DNA of 9,643 bases from Candidatus Auribacterota bacterium. Its GTDB lineage: Bacteria; Auribacterota; JAFGBW01. The translations under genes and the position numbers were made by a program. Positions within the stretch are counted from its first letter, which is position 1, and each line of letters starts with the position of its first letter. The notes below the pieces were generated by a model. The model was given only the letters and a program-made list of their open reading frames with translations, was not told where the DNA came from and made no database searches. The stretch is taken from positions 1 to 9,643 of the forward strand of contig JAFGBW010000206.1 of NCBI GenBank assembly GCA_016932965.1. Direction: 5' to 3'. Below are positions 1-6,041 of the stretch, one piece after another.

Positions 1-708
1 AATTTATATCTCCGCTCAAAAAAAACATTTCACTTGGAAGCCATCATCAAAACGGCAGACTGGCTGGTCAGTCATCTTCGCCGTAATGGAAAGGGTCTTT
101 TGGTATGGTTCCACGAATTTGATTTTGAATATTTTCAGCTTCTCAAAAATCCATGGTACTCAGGTCTGGCCCAGGGACAGGCGATTTCATTTCTCCTGCG
201 GGCGCATGAGATAACGGATAATCAAAAATACATTCAGTGCGCCCTGGATGCTTCTCTCTCGCTGCAGACAAAAATAGAAGATGGCGGGGTTCTCTTTCAT
301 GATGACCTGGGCGGGACCTGGATAGAGGAATACATCACTCATCCTCCTGTTCATATTTTAAATGGATTCATTTGGGCCTTGTGGGGGGTGTATGACCTAT
401 GCCAGACAACCTCCGATGCCCGTTTAAAAGAACTCTACCGCCGTTTGGAACAAAATCTCTGCACTCATCTTGAACGTTATGACACCGGATACTGGTCCCG
501 TTATGATTTGTCTCCTCTTCGGCTGATCAATCCAGCCAGCCGTTTCTATCATCAGCTTCATTGTATTCAGCTGGAAATCATGCACCGTCTGACAGGAAAA
601 GAAAAATACAGATTATTTTCTGAAAAATGGCGGACTTATCAGACAAAACGCATGAACCGGATATCTGCCTGTTTTAAAAAATGCGTTTTTAAAGTACTGT
701 ATTATTAA
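1..708 (+). CDS. D-glucuronyl C5-epimerase family protein, 3' part (5' end outside window)
   Basis: This is the C-terminal 235 residues of a D-glucuronyl C5-epimerase-like protein. The family inverts C5 of glucuronate within a polysaccharide chain, giving iduronate in heparan-type glycans. The reading frame is open to base 1, so the gene starts upstream; the TTG at 34 is an ordinary internal Leu codon. Counting from base 1, family-like blocks are SGLAQGQ (about 54-60), an EEY...HPPVHILNGF stretch (109-123) followed by a WALWGVYDL segment, YDTGYWSRYD (160-169) and FYHQLH (182-187). The Tyr and His residues of these blocks are typical of the active-site cleft of this (alpha/alpha)-barrel domain. 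The C-terminus ends normally with a basic tail. The gene converges on the GGDEF gene, 113 bp away. The family assignment is good; the substrate glycan and whether the missing N-terminus carries a signal peptide or anchor cannot be told. Confidence 0.85.
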   Translation, partial: NLYLRSKKTFHLEAIIKTADWLVSHLRRNGKGLLVWFHEFDFEYFQLLKNPWYSGLAQGQAISFLLRAHEITDNQKYIQCALDASLSLQTKIEDGGVLFHDDLGGTWIEEYITHPPVHILNGFIWALWGVYDLCQTTSDARLKELYRRLEQNLCTHLERYDTGYWSRYDLSPLRLINPASRFYHQLHCIQLEIMHRLTGKEKYRLFSEKWRTYQTKRMNRISACFKKCVFKVLYY

Positions 709-821
709 ACCCCGGAATCGGGATTCTGGAGACACAAGAGCAAATCAACCAGCCTATTGAGTTCACTGATGGAGAACGAACGGCTGTCTGATAAAGAATC
801 AAGCCTTAGAAAGCAGACGAG

Positions 822-2057
822 TTAAGAACATACTCTGTTGCGGCCTTTTTCCTTGCATTCATACAGTTTTTCATCGGCCCTTTTCACCATGGTTTCCACG
901 GTAATGGGAGGCTGACACATCGTCCATTCGCAAACCCCAACCGATACCGTGACCTTCAGGTCCCCTTTATTGGTTTTGAACGGAGAAGATTCAATCGTGG
1001 AACGGATTTTTTCTGCGACAAGGGCCCCTTCCTGCAGGTTCGTTTCAGGTAAAATAATGGCAAACTCCTCTCCGCCGTAACGGGATACAATGTCAGACAT
1101 GCGCACGCATTTTTTGTAGATTTTAGCTGATTCGATAAGCACCAGATCGCCTATCTGATGTCCGTATGTATCATTGAATTTTTTAAAGTGATCGATATCC
1201 ATCATGAGAAGGGTCAGGCTCCTTCCCTTGGATCTTTCGCACGATGCGATTTCATCCCTTAAACGGGAAACAAAATATTCATGGTTGTACATCATGGTCA
1301 TCCGGTCATTGATGGCAAATTCTCTCTGCACAGCCGAGCCGATTGCCAGAGTGGCCTGGTTGACCAGGGCATTAAAAATCCCCAGATTTTTTTCAATGTC
1401 CGAAGCCTGTGTCCGGGTCACCATCAGGAATTGAATCCCAAAAAGAGATGATTTCATCTGCATTTTTATGGTGATCAGTATTTCAGGATAAGGAACAAAG
1501 GAAGGCAATATGTCATCCCTGACATGGAACAGATTGCTGGAAACAAGGGGGGCCAGATCGTGGAATAGAACCGGAGTGGGATTGGACAAAATTTTTCCAA
1601 GAAGAACATCGGATGAAGGCACAGGCAATTTTTTTAATTTCAAATTGCTCAATGTCAATCCGATACCCCAATCAAAACGATCCTGGTTCTGATTGTAAAT
1701 CAACAGGTACCCCCCGCTGGCCTTGGTGAAAGTGGCAAAGCCCTCACGGATCTGTTTTAAAAGCGCATCCCGTTCCATTTCCGCAATGAGATTATTTCCT
1801 GAAGAAACGAGTTTTCCTAAAAACGACTCGCTGGTGTAACATTGCATCTCCAGATCAATGATACGCTTTTTATCATCGTTTAGCAGAAGCTGAACCTGTC
1901 GTTTGTGCGCACGCAGCGCAAAAAATCCAATAATAAAAAAAAGGAAAAGCATTCCTGCGGTAACGGGCGTCGGATAGAAGATAGAAATGAGGCAGGTCAA
2001 GACAGAAATGATAATTCCAGTGGAGAATAAGGAATAATTTTTATTGAGGGGTTCCAT
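822..2057 (-). CDS. Membrane-anchored GAF-like/GGDEF diguanylate cyclase
   Basis: A 411-residue diguanylate cyclase that should make cyclic di-GMP from two GTP. Two hydrophobic segments (about 13-29 and 32-49) are joined by a very short YPTPVT turn and followed by basic residues. This predicts a hairpin anchor with the rest of the protein in the cytoplasm. Residues about 60-95 are helical, and about 95-243 look like a divergent GAF-type sensor. The GGDEF domain covers about 245-411: MDIDHFKKFNDTYGH (286-300) holds a metal ligand (D287) and substrate-contacting residues, and the active-site loop is GGEEF (328-332). An RxxD motif (R319, D322) lies exactly five residues before GGEEF, so the product-inhibition I-site looks intact. 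No EAL or HD-GYP domain is present. The ATG at 2055-2057 is preceded by AGGA at long spacing, a weak ribosome site. The gene stands alone, so its target pathway is unknown. Confidence 0.93.
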   Translation of the reverse strand: MEPLNKNYSLFSTGIIISVLTCLISIFYPTPVTAGMLFLFFIIGFFALRAHKRQVQLLLNDDKKRIIDLEMQCYTSESFLGKLVSSGNNLIAEMERDALLKQIREGFATFTKASGGYLLIYNQNQDRFDWGIGLTLSNLKLKKLPVPSSDVLLGKILSNPTPVLFHDLAPLVSSNLFHVRDDILPSFVPYPEILITIKMQMKSSLFGIQFLMVTRTQASDIEKNLGIFNALVNQATLAIGSAVQREFAINDRMTMMYNHEYFVSRLRDEIASCERSKGRSLTLLMMDIDHFKKFNDTYGHQIGDLVLIESAKIYKKCVRMSDIVSRYGGEEFAIILPETNLQEGALVAEKIRSTIESSPFKTNKGDLKVTVSVGVCEWTMCQPPITVETMVKRADEKLYECKEKGRNRVCS

Positions 2058-2382
2058 ATTATTTTTAGAATTCCTTTAACAGGAACAGTCAGAATGATTC
2101 ATCAGATATCCTCAAAGCCGCGATACAGGTTATCTTCAATTTTAGCTGTCAGCTTCCACAGATGAAATGAATAACATTTCTTTTTCATTTGACTGAATTC
2201 ATGATATTCGTGGATCCGATTTATATTTAATATCTACCTTATTTCGGATAAATATAATTGAAGCAAAATTAACTGCTTTGGCATATAAAGACAAGGGATT
2301 TTATTTTATCATATTCACATTGTTTTTTATCAATGAATTCCAGATTTTGGCTTCTGGATCCTGTATATGGGAGGGCGTAATC
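2058..2382. other. Intergenic spacer between divergent GGDEF and orphan-ORF genes
   Basis: This AT-rich 325-bp spacer lies between a minus-strand gene to the left and plus-strand ORFs to the right, so promoters in both directions are expected. On the plus strand, TTGAAG (2259-2264) followed by CATATAAAG is the nearest thing to a sigma70 site, but the spacing to TATAAA (20 bp) is too long for a firm call. No tRNA, strong hairpin or longer repeat was seen. The right end carries the strong Shine-Dalgarno described separately. Confidence 0.4.
2369..2375 (+). promoter_or_regulatory. Strong Shine-Dalgarno before short ORF
   Basis: GGGAGGG contains the GGAGG core and lies 8 nt before the ATG at 2383. 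It is the best ribosome-binding sequence in the non-coding part of the window. It serves the 13-codon ORF directly, while the longer ORF at 2432 has only a poor site of its own. Confidence 0.55.
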
Positions 2383-2424
2383 ATGACTCATAAAGAGGCA
2401 TCCTATTTATCCCCAATGAGATGA
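2383..2424 (+). CDS. Possible 13-residue leader peptide / upstream ORF
   Basis: ATG at 2383 opens a 13-codon frame (MTHKEASYLSPMR) ending in TGA at 2422-2424. It has a near-ideal Shine-Dalgarno (GGGAGGG, core spacing 8 nt), and its stop lies 7 nt before the ATG of the next ORF. That layout is typical of a leader ORF whose translation delivers ribosomes to the next start. The peptide has no run of one amino acid and no visible attenuator hairpin, so classical amino-acid attenuation is not suggested. Another reading is that it is the true start of the downstream gene, cut off by a frameshift: the frame stays closed (a second stop at 2461) unless the shift falls before 2417. Whether the peptide is made is inference. 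Confidence 0.35.
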   Translation: MTHKEASYLSPMR

Positions 2425-2431
2425 AACATTC

Positions 2432-2746
2432 ATGGATACGATTTGCGACATCCGGATTATTCCTGAAAAAGAAAAAGAGACGGCCATCATTTCTTTTACC
2501 TTGAATCAACGCACCTGGATTGAACTGGACGCGGTTTATCAGAATTTGATGACGATCATCCCCCACCGGTCCGTGCTTTCCCATTTGATTCTGGCTGATA
2601 AAATGACCCTTCAATTGCTCATTCAATATCTTGATCAGGAAATGATCATGAAAACTGCTATCAACTTATTGGAACAGCAGCCCGGCATGAAGGTTGGACG
2701 GAAACAGATTTTCATAAAAAAACTGGGCGGCTGGTTCGATGTCTAA
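2432..2746 (+). CDS. Orphan hypothetical protein, 104 residues
   Basis: I do not recognise this protein. It is soluble-looking with no signal peptide or membrane segment, opens with MDTICDIRIIPEKEKET, and has alternating strand-like and helix-like stretches: an IISFTL strand near 19-24, a helix around 30-45, and a long Leu/Ile/Gln-rich segment at 55-85. It ends in a basic GRKQIFIKKLGG tail. Its own ribosome site is weak (GAG about 11 nt before the ATG), but it follows a 13-codon ORF with a strong site after 7 nt, so coupled translation is plausible. An in-frame stop at 2417-2419 rules out a longer N-terminus. An antisense frame covers the same bases but has no ribosome site. A GC-rich hairpin follows the stop by 40 bp. 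It is more likely a real small gene than noise, but with moderate confidence only. Confidence 0.45.
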   Translation: MDTICDIRIIPEKEKETAIISFTLNQRTWIELDAVYQNLMTIIPHRSVLSHLILADKMTLQLLIQYLDQEMIMKTAINLLEQQPGMKVGRKQIFIKKLGGWFDV

Positions 2747-2786
2747 GAAGTGTTTAATCAAAAATGGGGAACTGAGAGTAAATATA

Positions 2787-2809
2787 CTACCGGCAAAGCC
2801 GGTAGCTTT
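2787..2809 (+). terminator. GC-rich hairpin after the orphan ORF
   Basis: CTACCGGC (2787-2794) and GCCGGTAG (2798-2805) form a perfect 8-bp stem closed by an AAA loop. C then TTT follows, so the U-tract is short. It lies 40 bp past the stop of the orphan ORF. It could be a Rho-independent terminator or the remnant of a REP-like palindrome; the weak T-run keeps confidence moderate. Confidence 0.45.
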
Positions 2810-2856
2810 ATGATGTGAACCTCTTCATCGCGGTTTGTTTAATATAATAATTATTT

Positions 2857-3021
2857 TTTCACCACGGAGAGCACGGAGAAAGATTAGGAAAAATATTGAA
2901 CTGTGAGTTTTACGTTGAAATGATGAAATCATATTTACAACTAAAATCATGTCCTGAGTGAAATCGGAGAATGATCACTCCATACTGATTACTTTTATTC
3001 TCTGTGTCCACCGTGGTGAAA
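2857..3021. repeat. MITE-like inverted-repeat element, copy 1
   Basis: This is a 165-bp non-coding stretch with imperfect terminal inverted repeats. The left arm (2857-2881) reads TTTCACCACGG then AGAGCACGGAGAAA; the right arm (2997-3021), read on the minus strand, matches it at 20 of 25 positions. The 20-mer CCACGGAGAGCACGGAGAAA (2862-2881) recurs exactly at 3929-3948 in copy 2. The interior has no ORF but contains a small palindrome, ATGATGAAATCAT (2920-2932), near its middle. AATTATT occurs close to both outer edges and could be a target duplication, but the area is AT-rich and the spacing is not symmetrical. Repeats of this sequence type occur between genes in many bacteria; their mobiliser is not evident here. 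Confidence 0.65.
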
Positions 3022-3108
3022 TTATTCCTTTTAAAAACATTCGGAATTATCAGACTTTGCTAGTCCACATCCTGTAGCGGTAATTTACCGAATTTAATTC
3101 AATATCAT

Positions 3109-3132
3109 TCTCGCGCAAAGGCGCTCAGACGC
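3109..3132. repeat. Three degenerate 8-bp tandem units ending in CGC
   Basis: TCTCGCGC, AAAGGCGC and TCAGACGC lie end to end, all 8 bp and all ending in CGC. They stand in AT-rich sequence about 85 bp before gmhA. Just upstream is a small palindrome, CGGTAATTTACCG (about 3078-3090). The function is unknown; it may be a remnant of a dispersed intergenic repeat. Confidence 0.35.
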
Positions 3133-3164
3133 TTAAAAAATAAGGTATGGGATCGAGTTATTCA

Positions 3165-3192
3165 TGGACAACCATAACAGAAAAAATATACA
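3165..3192 (+). promoter_or_regulatory. Putative sigma70-type promoter of gmhA
   Basis: TGGACA (3165-3170, 5 of 6 to TTGACA) and TATACA (3187-3192, 4 of 6 to TATAAT) are separated by 16 bp. Transcription would start near 3199, leaving a leader of about 18 nt that contains the GAGG ribosome site of gmhA. This is a consensus match by eye only. Confidence 0.4.
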
Positions 3193-3216
3193 TGTATGTA
3201 AAAACCGAGGAATAAC

Positions 3217-3783
3217 ATGCATGACTACATTGTAAAAGAAATCAACGCTTCTGTTAAAATAAAGGAAGCGTGTTTGGATAAAAAAATCGTCTCTTTAATC
3301 CAAAAAACGGCTGAAATCCTCATTGATGTTTTTAAAAACGGTCATAAGCTTCTGCTTTTTGGAAACGGAGGCTCAGCTGCCGACGCCCAGCATATTGCCG
3401 CGGAATTGGTCGGCAGATATAAGATGGAGCGCCGTTCTTTTCCTGCGATGGCCCTTACCTGTAATTCCTCCAATATGACTGCCATCAGCAATGATTACGG
3501 TTTTGAAGCGGTCTTTGTAAGACAGGTGGAAGCATTGGGTGTCAAAGGCGACGCGGCATTAGGCATTTCCACTTCGGGCAATTCTCCTAACGTGATTGCC
3601 GCACTCAAACAGGCAAAGCGAAACGGAATGATCCCGCTGGGGCTTACAGGAAGCCAACCCTGCAAGATGGACCCCATTTGCCAACAAGTCATTCATGTTC
3701 CCTCCACAGATACCCCGCGAATCCAGGAATGCCATATTCTCATTGGTCATATCCTCTGCGGACTGGTGGAACAAAGCATCTGA
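3217..3783 (+). CDS. gmhA: Sedoheptulose-7-phosphate isomerase (phosphoheptose isomerase)
   Basis: A 188-residue single SIS-domain enzyme of full family length. It converts D-sedoheptulose 7-phosphate to D-glycero-D-manno-heptose 7-phosphate in the cytoplasm, the first step to nucleotide-activated heptose for the LPS core or other heptose glycans. The diagnostic block GNGGSAADAQHIAAEL is at 49-64, the phosphate-binding STSGNS motif at 118-123, and RIQECHILIGH at 168-178. By comparison with E. coli GmhA, zinc ligands should be H59, E63, Q170 and H178, and all are present. The ATG at 3217 is chosen because GAGG lies 6 nt upstream. DiaA-type paralogues share the fold, but the conserved zinc set favours GmhA. 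The other heptose genes (hldE, gmhB, hldD) are absent here, and the gene appears to be a single transcription unit between two repeat elements. Confidence 0.93.
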   Translation: MHDYIVKEINASVKIKEACLDKKIVSLIQKTAEILIDVFKNGHKLLLFGNGGSAADAQHIAAELVGRYKMERRSFPAMALTCNSSNMTAISNDYGFEAVFVRQVEALGVKGDAALGISTSGNSPNVIAALKQAKRNGMIPLGLTGSQPCKMDPICQQVIHVPSTDTPRIQECHILIGHILCGLVEQSI

Positions 3784-3829
3784 TTTATGACTAAAGAGAA
3801 TTATTAGCCCGTTATCTCCACTAAATAGC

Positions 3830-3863
3830 AGAGGCTCTAAATGATTATCGGCTAGAAGCCTCT
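3830..3863 (+). other. Inverted repeat downstream of gmhA
   Basis: AGAGGCT (3830-3836) and AGCCTCT (3857-3863) can pair as a 7-bp stem with a 20-nt loop, starting 47 bp after the gmhA stop. No T-run follows, so it is more likely an mRNA 3' structure than an intrinsic terminator. Confidence 0.25.
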
Positions 3864-3896
3864 ACATAAAGCCATTGAATGTGACGTCATCACGTG

Positions 3897-3925
3897 ACAT
3901 GTTTTGTTATTAATAACATGTTTTT
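3897..3925 (+). terminator. Possible terminator after gmhA
   Basis: ACATGTT (3897-3903) pairs with AACATGT (3915-3921) around an 11-nt loop, and TTTTT (3921-3925) follows at once. The stem is AT-rich and hence weak, but the stem-plus-T-run arrangement and position 114 bp past gmhA fit a Rho-independent terminator. The loop side also contains the 14-bp palindrome TGTTATTAATAACA (3905-3918), an alternative fold. Confidence 0.35.
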
Positions 3926-3928
3926 CTG

Positions 3929-4068
3929 CCACGGAGAGCACGGAGAAATTGGAATTGTGAATTTTGAATGTTGAGTTATGAGTTGGAATAATGAAATTTC
4001 ATCTGAATTCAAAACTCAACACTCATAACTCTTTTCACCCTCCGTGCTCTCCGTGTCCTCCGTGGTGA
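3929..4068. repeat. MITE-like palindromic element, copy 2
   Basis: This 140-bp non-coding element is palindromic over almost its whole length. The outer left arm is CCACGGAGAGCACGGAGAAA (3929-3948), identical to part of copy 1. The outer right arm (4032-4068) carries three 9-bp units ending in CTCCGTG, one more than the left side. Inside, 3959-3984 pairs with 4006-4031; the aligned arms agree at about 20 of 25 positions (shared TGTTGAGTT core). TGAAATTTCA (3992-4001) sits at the centre. The element ends 2 bp before the stop codon of the minus-strand glycosyltransferase gene. It therefore fills the gap between convergent transcripts and could act as a bidirectional terminator or 3'-end stabiliser. 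That role is inference. Confidence 0.7.
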
Positions 4069-4070
4069 TA

Positions 4071-5216
4071 CTATTTATTACTTGAAGGGAGGATTTCTTT
4101 AACAAGATCCAGCCATTTTTCCGCTGTCTTGGTTGAATGAAAAAGTTCCAGTTGTTTCAATCCTTTTCCTACCAGCTGTTTTTTTTCATCTTCGGTAAGC
4201 ATCAGGCCGCGTTTGATCGTTTTTTTAATATCCTCTGTATTCTGAGGATCAAAAAACAATCCCGCTTCACCCAGGACCTCCGGCAAGGAGGCTGCACGGG
4301 ATGCTATACAGAATTTTTTATAAACATAGGGTTCCAGGGCCGTCAGGCCGAATCCTTCCGCCAGGGAAGGTTGTACGCTGAAACGACATTGCCCGTAAAG
4401 CTGGCGGAGAACATCCTCGCTTACAAAATCCGTGAAAATCACTTCATTCTGGATTCGTAATGATTCAACAAGATGGGAAGTCTCCGGATAACGCGGGTCC
4501 CTCTTACCGGCAATCACTAATTTTTCCTTGATTCCCTCTTTTTTTAACTCATGAAATGCTCTGATCAGGCTGGGCACATTCTTATAGGGATCCAATCTTC
4601 CTACATAAAGAATAAAGCCTTCATTCAAATCCCACGGAAGCGGAGCGTTTGTCGTCTTGTTATCCGAAAAATCAACCGGTGTATGCAATACACGGCAATG
4701 CCTGATGAGGGGACTCCCGAATATTTTCTCAAGCGTTTTCAGGGTTGTCTCTGATGCCACACAAACCCGGGATGAAAACATCAGGGTGAAACGAATCAAT
4801 TCTTTAAACAGCAGACGGAATCTGGCCTTTGTGGAATGAGGCATCCATTTCGAATGTGTAACGGGGATCACATCATGTATGGTGGATATAACAGGACAGG
4901 GAAGAGAACCGTATGGCCAAAAAAAATCCGGCGTGTAATAGAGATGAATCTGTTCGTTTTTTATCAGCCGTCTCAACCCGAAAAAATTCAAGGGATGGAA
5001 AGTACTCAGGTCAAGGAACACGGATTTGCCGCCGTGTTTATCCAGATAGGAAAACACGCGGCCATTCCAGCGTTTGAAACAGGATGAATTCCTGGACAGC
5101 AAAATAATTTCATGCGGAATGGAAAGGGAACCGAGGCCGGATAACAAATTGACTGCATAAGCCGAGATACCGGAATGATCCCCGGATAACATTCTCAGAT
5201 CAAAAAGGATTCTCAT
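4071..5216 (-). CDS. GT4-type glycosyltransferase
   Basis: A 381-residue GT-B glycosyltransferase of the GT4/group 1 type, which uses a nucleotide sugar to extend a glycan with retention of configuration. The N-terminal acceptor domain covers about 1-185, with an STIHDVIPV motif (111-119). The C-terminal donor domain starts around FILYVGRLDPYKN (201-213). The EX7E donor-binding motif is intact (EGFGLTALE, E287 and E295), followed by ASLPEVLGEAG (309-319). No membrane helix or signal is seen, so it is a cytoplasmic or peripheral enzyme. The sequence resembles mannosyl- or rhamnosyl-transferases of O-antigen and capsule clusters, but the sugar cannot be assigned. Its ATG overlaps the stop of the HTH-EIIA gene by 4 bp (ATGA), indicating translational coupling. 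The stop is 2 bp from a palindromic element. Confidence 0.9.
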   Translation of the reverse strand: MRILFDLRMLSGDHSGISAYAVNLLSGLGSLSIPHEIILLSRNSSCFKRWNGRVFSYLDKHGGKSVFLDLSTFHPLNFFGLRRLIKNEQIHLYYTPDFFWPYGSLPCPVISTIHDVIPVTHSKWMPHSTKARFRLLFKELIRFTLMFSSRVCVASETTLKTLEKIFGSPLIRHCRVLHTPVDFSDNKTTNAPLPWDLNEGFILYVGRLDPYKNVPSLIRAFHELKKEGIKEKLVIAGKRDPRYPETSHLVESLRIQNEVIFTDFVSEDVLRQLYGQCRFSVQPSLAEGFGLTALEPYVYKKFCIASRAASLPEVLGEAGLFFDPQNTEDIKKTIKRGLMLTEDEKKQLVGKGLKQLELFHSTKTAEKWLDLVKEILPSSNK

Positions 5217-5929
5217 TCCCCCAGTTTTTCTTCCCAGGATTTAAATACTTTTAAAACCTGATCAAAATCTTCACTGATCATCAATTCATATCTGAATTTC
5301 GCGCTCCGCAGGAGCCTGCTTAAACGGGCCATGACTTTGAGATGAATATCCGTGCGGTTGGCACAGATGAAAAAGAAGAGATTCGTGGGTTTTCCATCAT
5401 CAGATTCAAAATGGATCCCTCTTTTTGAGATAGCCAGGACCAATACCGGTTCCTTGATATATTCTTCCATGGAAGAACGGGGGTGGGGAATGGCCACGCC
5501 ATCCATGATGGCTGTGCTGCACAGCCTCTCTCTTTCAATCACTGCGTTCAGAATGGATTTTAAATCCTCCTGTTTGACCACCCCTGATTCCCATAATGTG
5601 GTGACCAGTCTCTTTAGAATATGCGTCTTGGTCAAATCCGGCGGATTGAAAATCACCCGGTTTTCAGAAAGCAACGGATGAATCTGAATCATTTGTTTTT
5701 TTTCATCCATCTCAATTGATTCAAGATCGCTCACCGGAAGATTCTTTATGTGGGAAGCCATCCAGCGGTCAAAAGAGCGAACGTGGATCAGATTTTTCCC
5801 CTTGATGACCTCAGTGACAATATTGTTTTCCTCGACGAATTTTTTTAAACTGATCTCGGTCATCTTGTAATTTTTTGCCAGATCGCGGATGGATAAATAT
5901 TCCTCCTCCTTGACGGTTTCTGCATTCAT
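5213..5929 (-). CDS. HTH-PTS EIIA (PtsN-like) fusion protein
   Basis: A 238-residue protein joining two domains. Residues about 10-60 resemble the excisionase/MerR-like helix-turn-helix (YLSIRDLAKNYKM, then a KGKNLIHVRSFDRWM segment) that binds DNA. Residues about 95-235 are a PTS EIIA type-2 domain like PtsN (EIIA-Ntr), with IMDGVAIPHPR at 141-151, where H149 is the predicted phosphohistidine, and HLKVMARLSRLL at 196-207. No EIIB or EIIC partner lies nearby, so a regulatory rather than sugar-transport role is likely. The start is well supported by GGGAG 6 nt before the ATG. The stop overlaps the glycosyltransferase ATG by 4 bp. An imperfect inverted repeat about 40-65 bp upstream could be an operator. 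The DNA-binding role and the target genes are inference; the N-terminal domain might instead bind protein. Confidence 0.85.
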   Translation of the reverse strand: MNAETVKEEEYLSIRDLAKNYKMTEISLKKFVEENNIVTEVIKGKNLIHVRSFDRWMASHIKNLPVSDLESIEMDEKKQMIQIHPLLSENRVIFNPPDLTKTHILKRLVTTLWESGVVKQEDLKSILNAVIERERLCSTAIMDGVAIPHPRSSMEEYIKEPVLVLAISKRGIHFESDDGKPTNLFFFICANRTDIHLKVMARLSRLLRSAKFRYELMISEDFDQVLKVFKSWEEKLGE

Positions 5930-5969
5930 GATTATCTCCCTGAAATGATTAATTGAAAAGCCAGCTACG

Positions 5970-5995
5970 CCATGCCGGTCATATGGATGACATGG
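5970..5995. promoter_or_regulatory. Interrupted inverted repeat upstream of the HTH-EIIA gene
   Basis: GTCAT (5978-5982) and ATGAC (5987-5991) pair around ATGG, and CCAT (5970-5973) with ATGG (5992-5995) extends the symmetry across a 4-nt bulge. It lies about 40-65 bp before the start of a gene encoding an HTH protein. It could be an operator or a leader hairpin. The 112-bp gap around it shows no clear terminator for the upstream protease gene and no convincing -35/-10 pair. Confidence 0.25.
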
Positions 5996-6041
5996 TTTCC
6001 CTTTTTATAAACATTACACTTTTTTGGCGGTTTGTCTAATA

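Noticed and set aside
34-36. TTG as start of the epimerase gene
   Set aside because: The frame is open to base 1 and the protein would lack the family's N-terminal part, so the gene continues outside the window.
673-693. Perfect AT-only inverted repeat TTTAAAAA/TTTTTAAA
   Set aside because: It lies inside the end of the epimerase coding region and is made of A/T runs, so chance is the best explanation; no T-run follows in terminator position.
712-729. Hairpin CCGGAA/TTCTGG just after the epimerase stop as a terminator
   Set aside because: It has only a 6-bp stem with a G-T pair, and neither strand shows a usable T-run after it.
2381-2626. Minus-strand ORF of 81 codons over the orphan gene
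   Set aside because: It has no ribosome site, has low-complexity F-runs that mirror the plus-strand lysine codons, and overlaps the better-supported plus-strand ORF.
2853-3026. AATTATT as target-site duplication of the first element
   Set aside because: It is present near both ends, but the distances to the inverted repeats differ and the flanks are strongly AT-rich, so it is not convincing.
4137-5087. Several plus-strand ORFs of 60-107 codons opposite the glycosyltransferase gene
   Set aside because: They are antisense shadows of a clear GT4 coding sequence, with no domain signature or ribosome sites.
5930-6041. TAGACA ... TGTAAT promoter for the HTH-EIIA gene (minus strand)
   Set aside because: The hexamers match well but the spacer is only 14 bp, too short for a sigma70 promoter.
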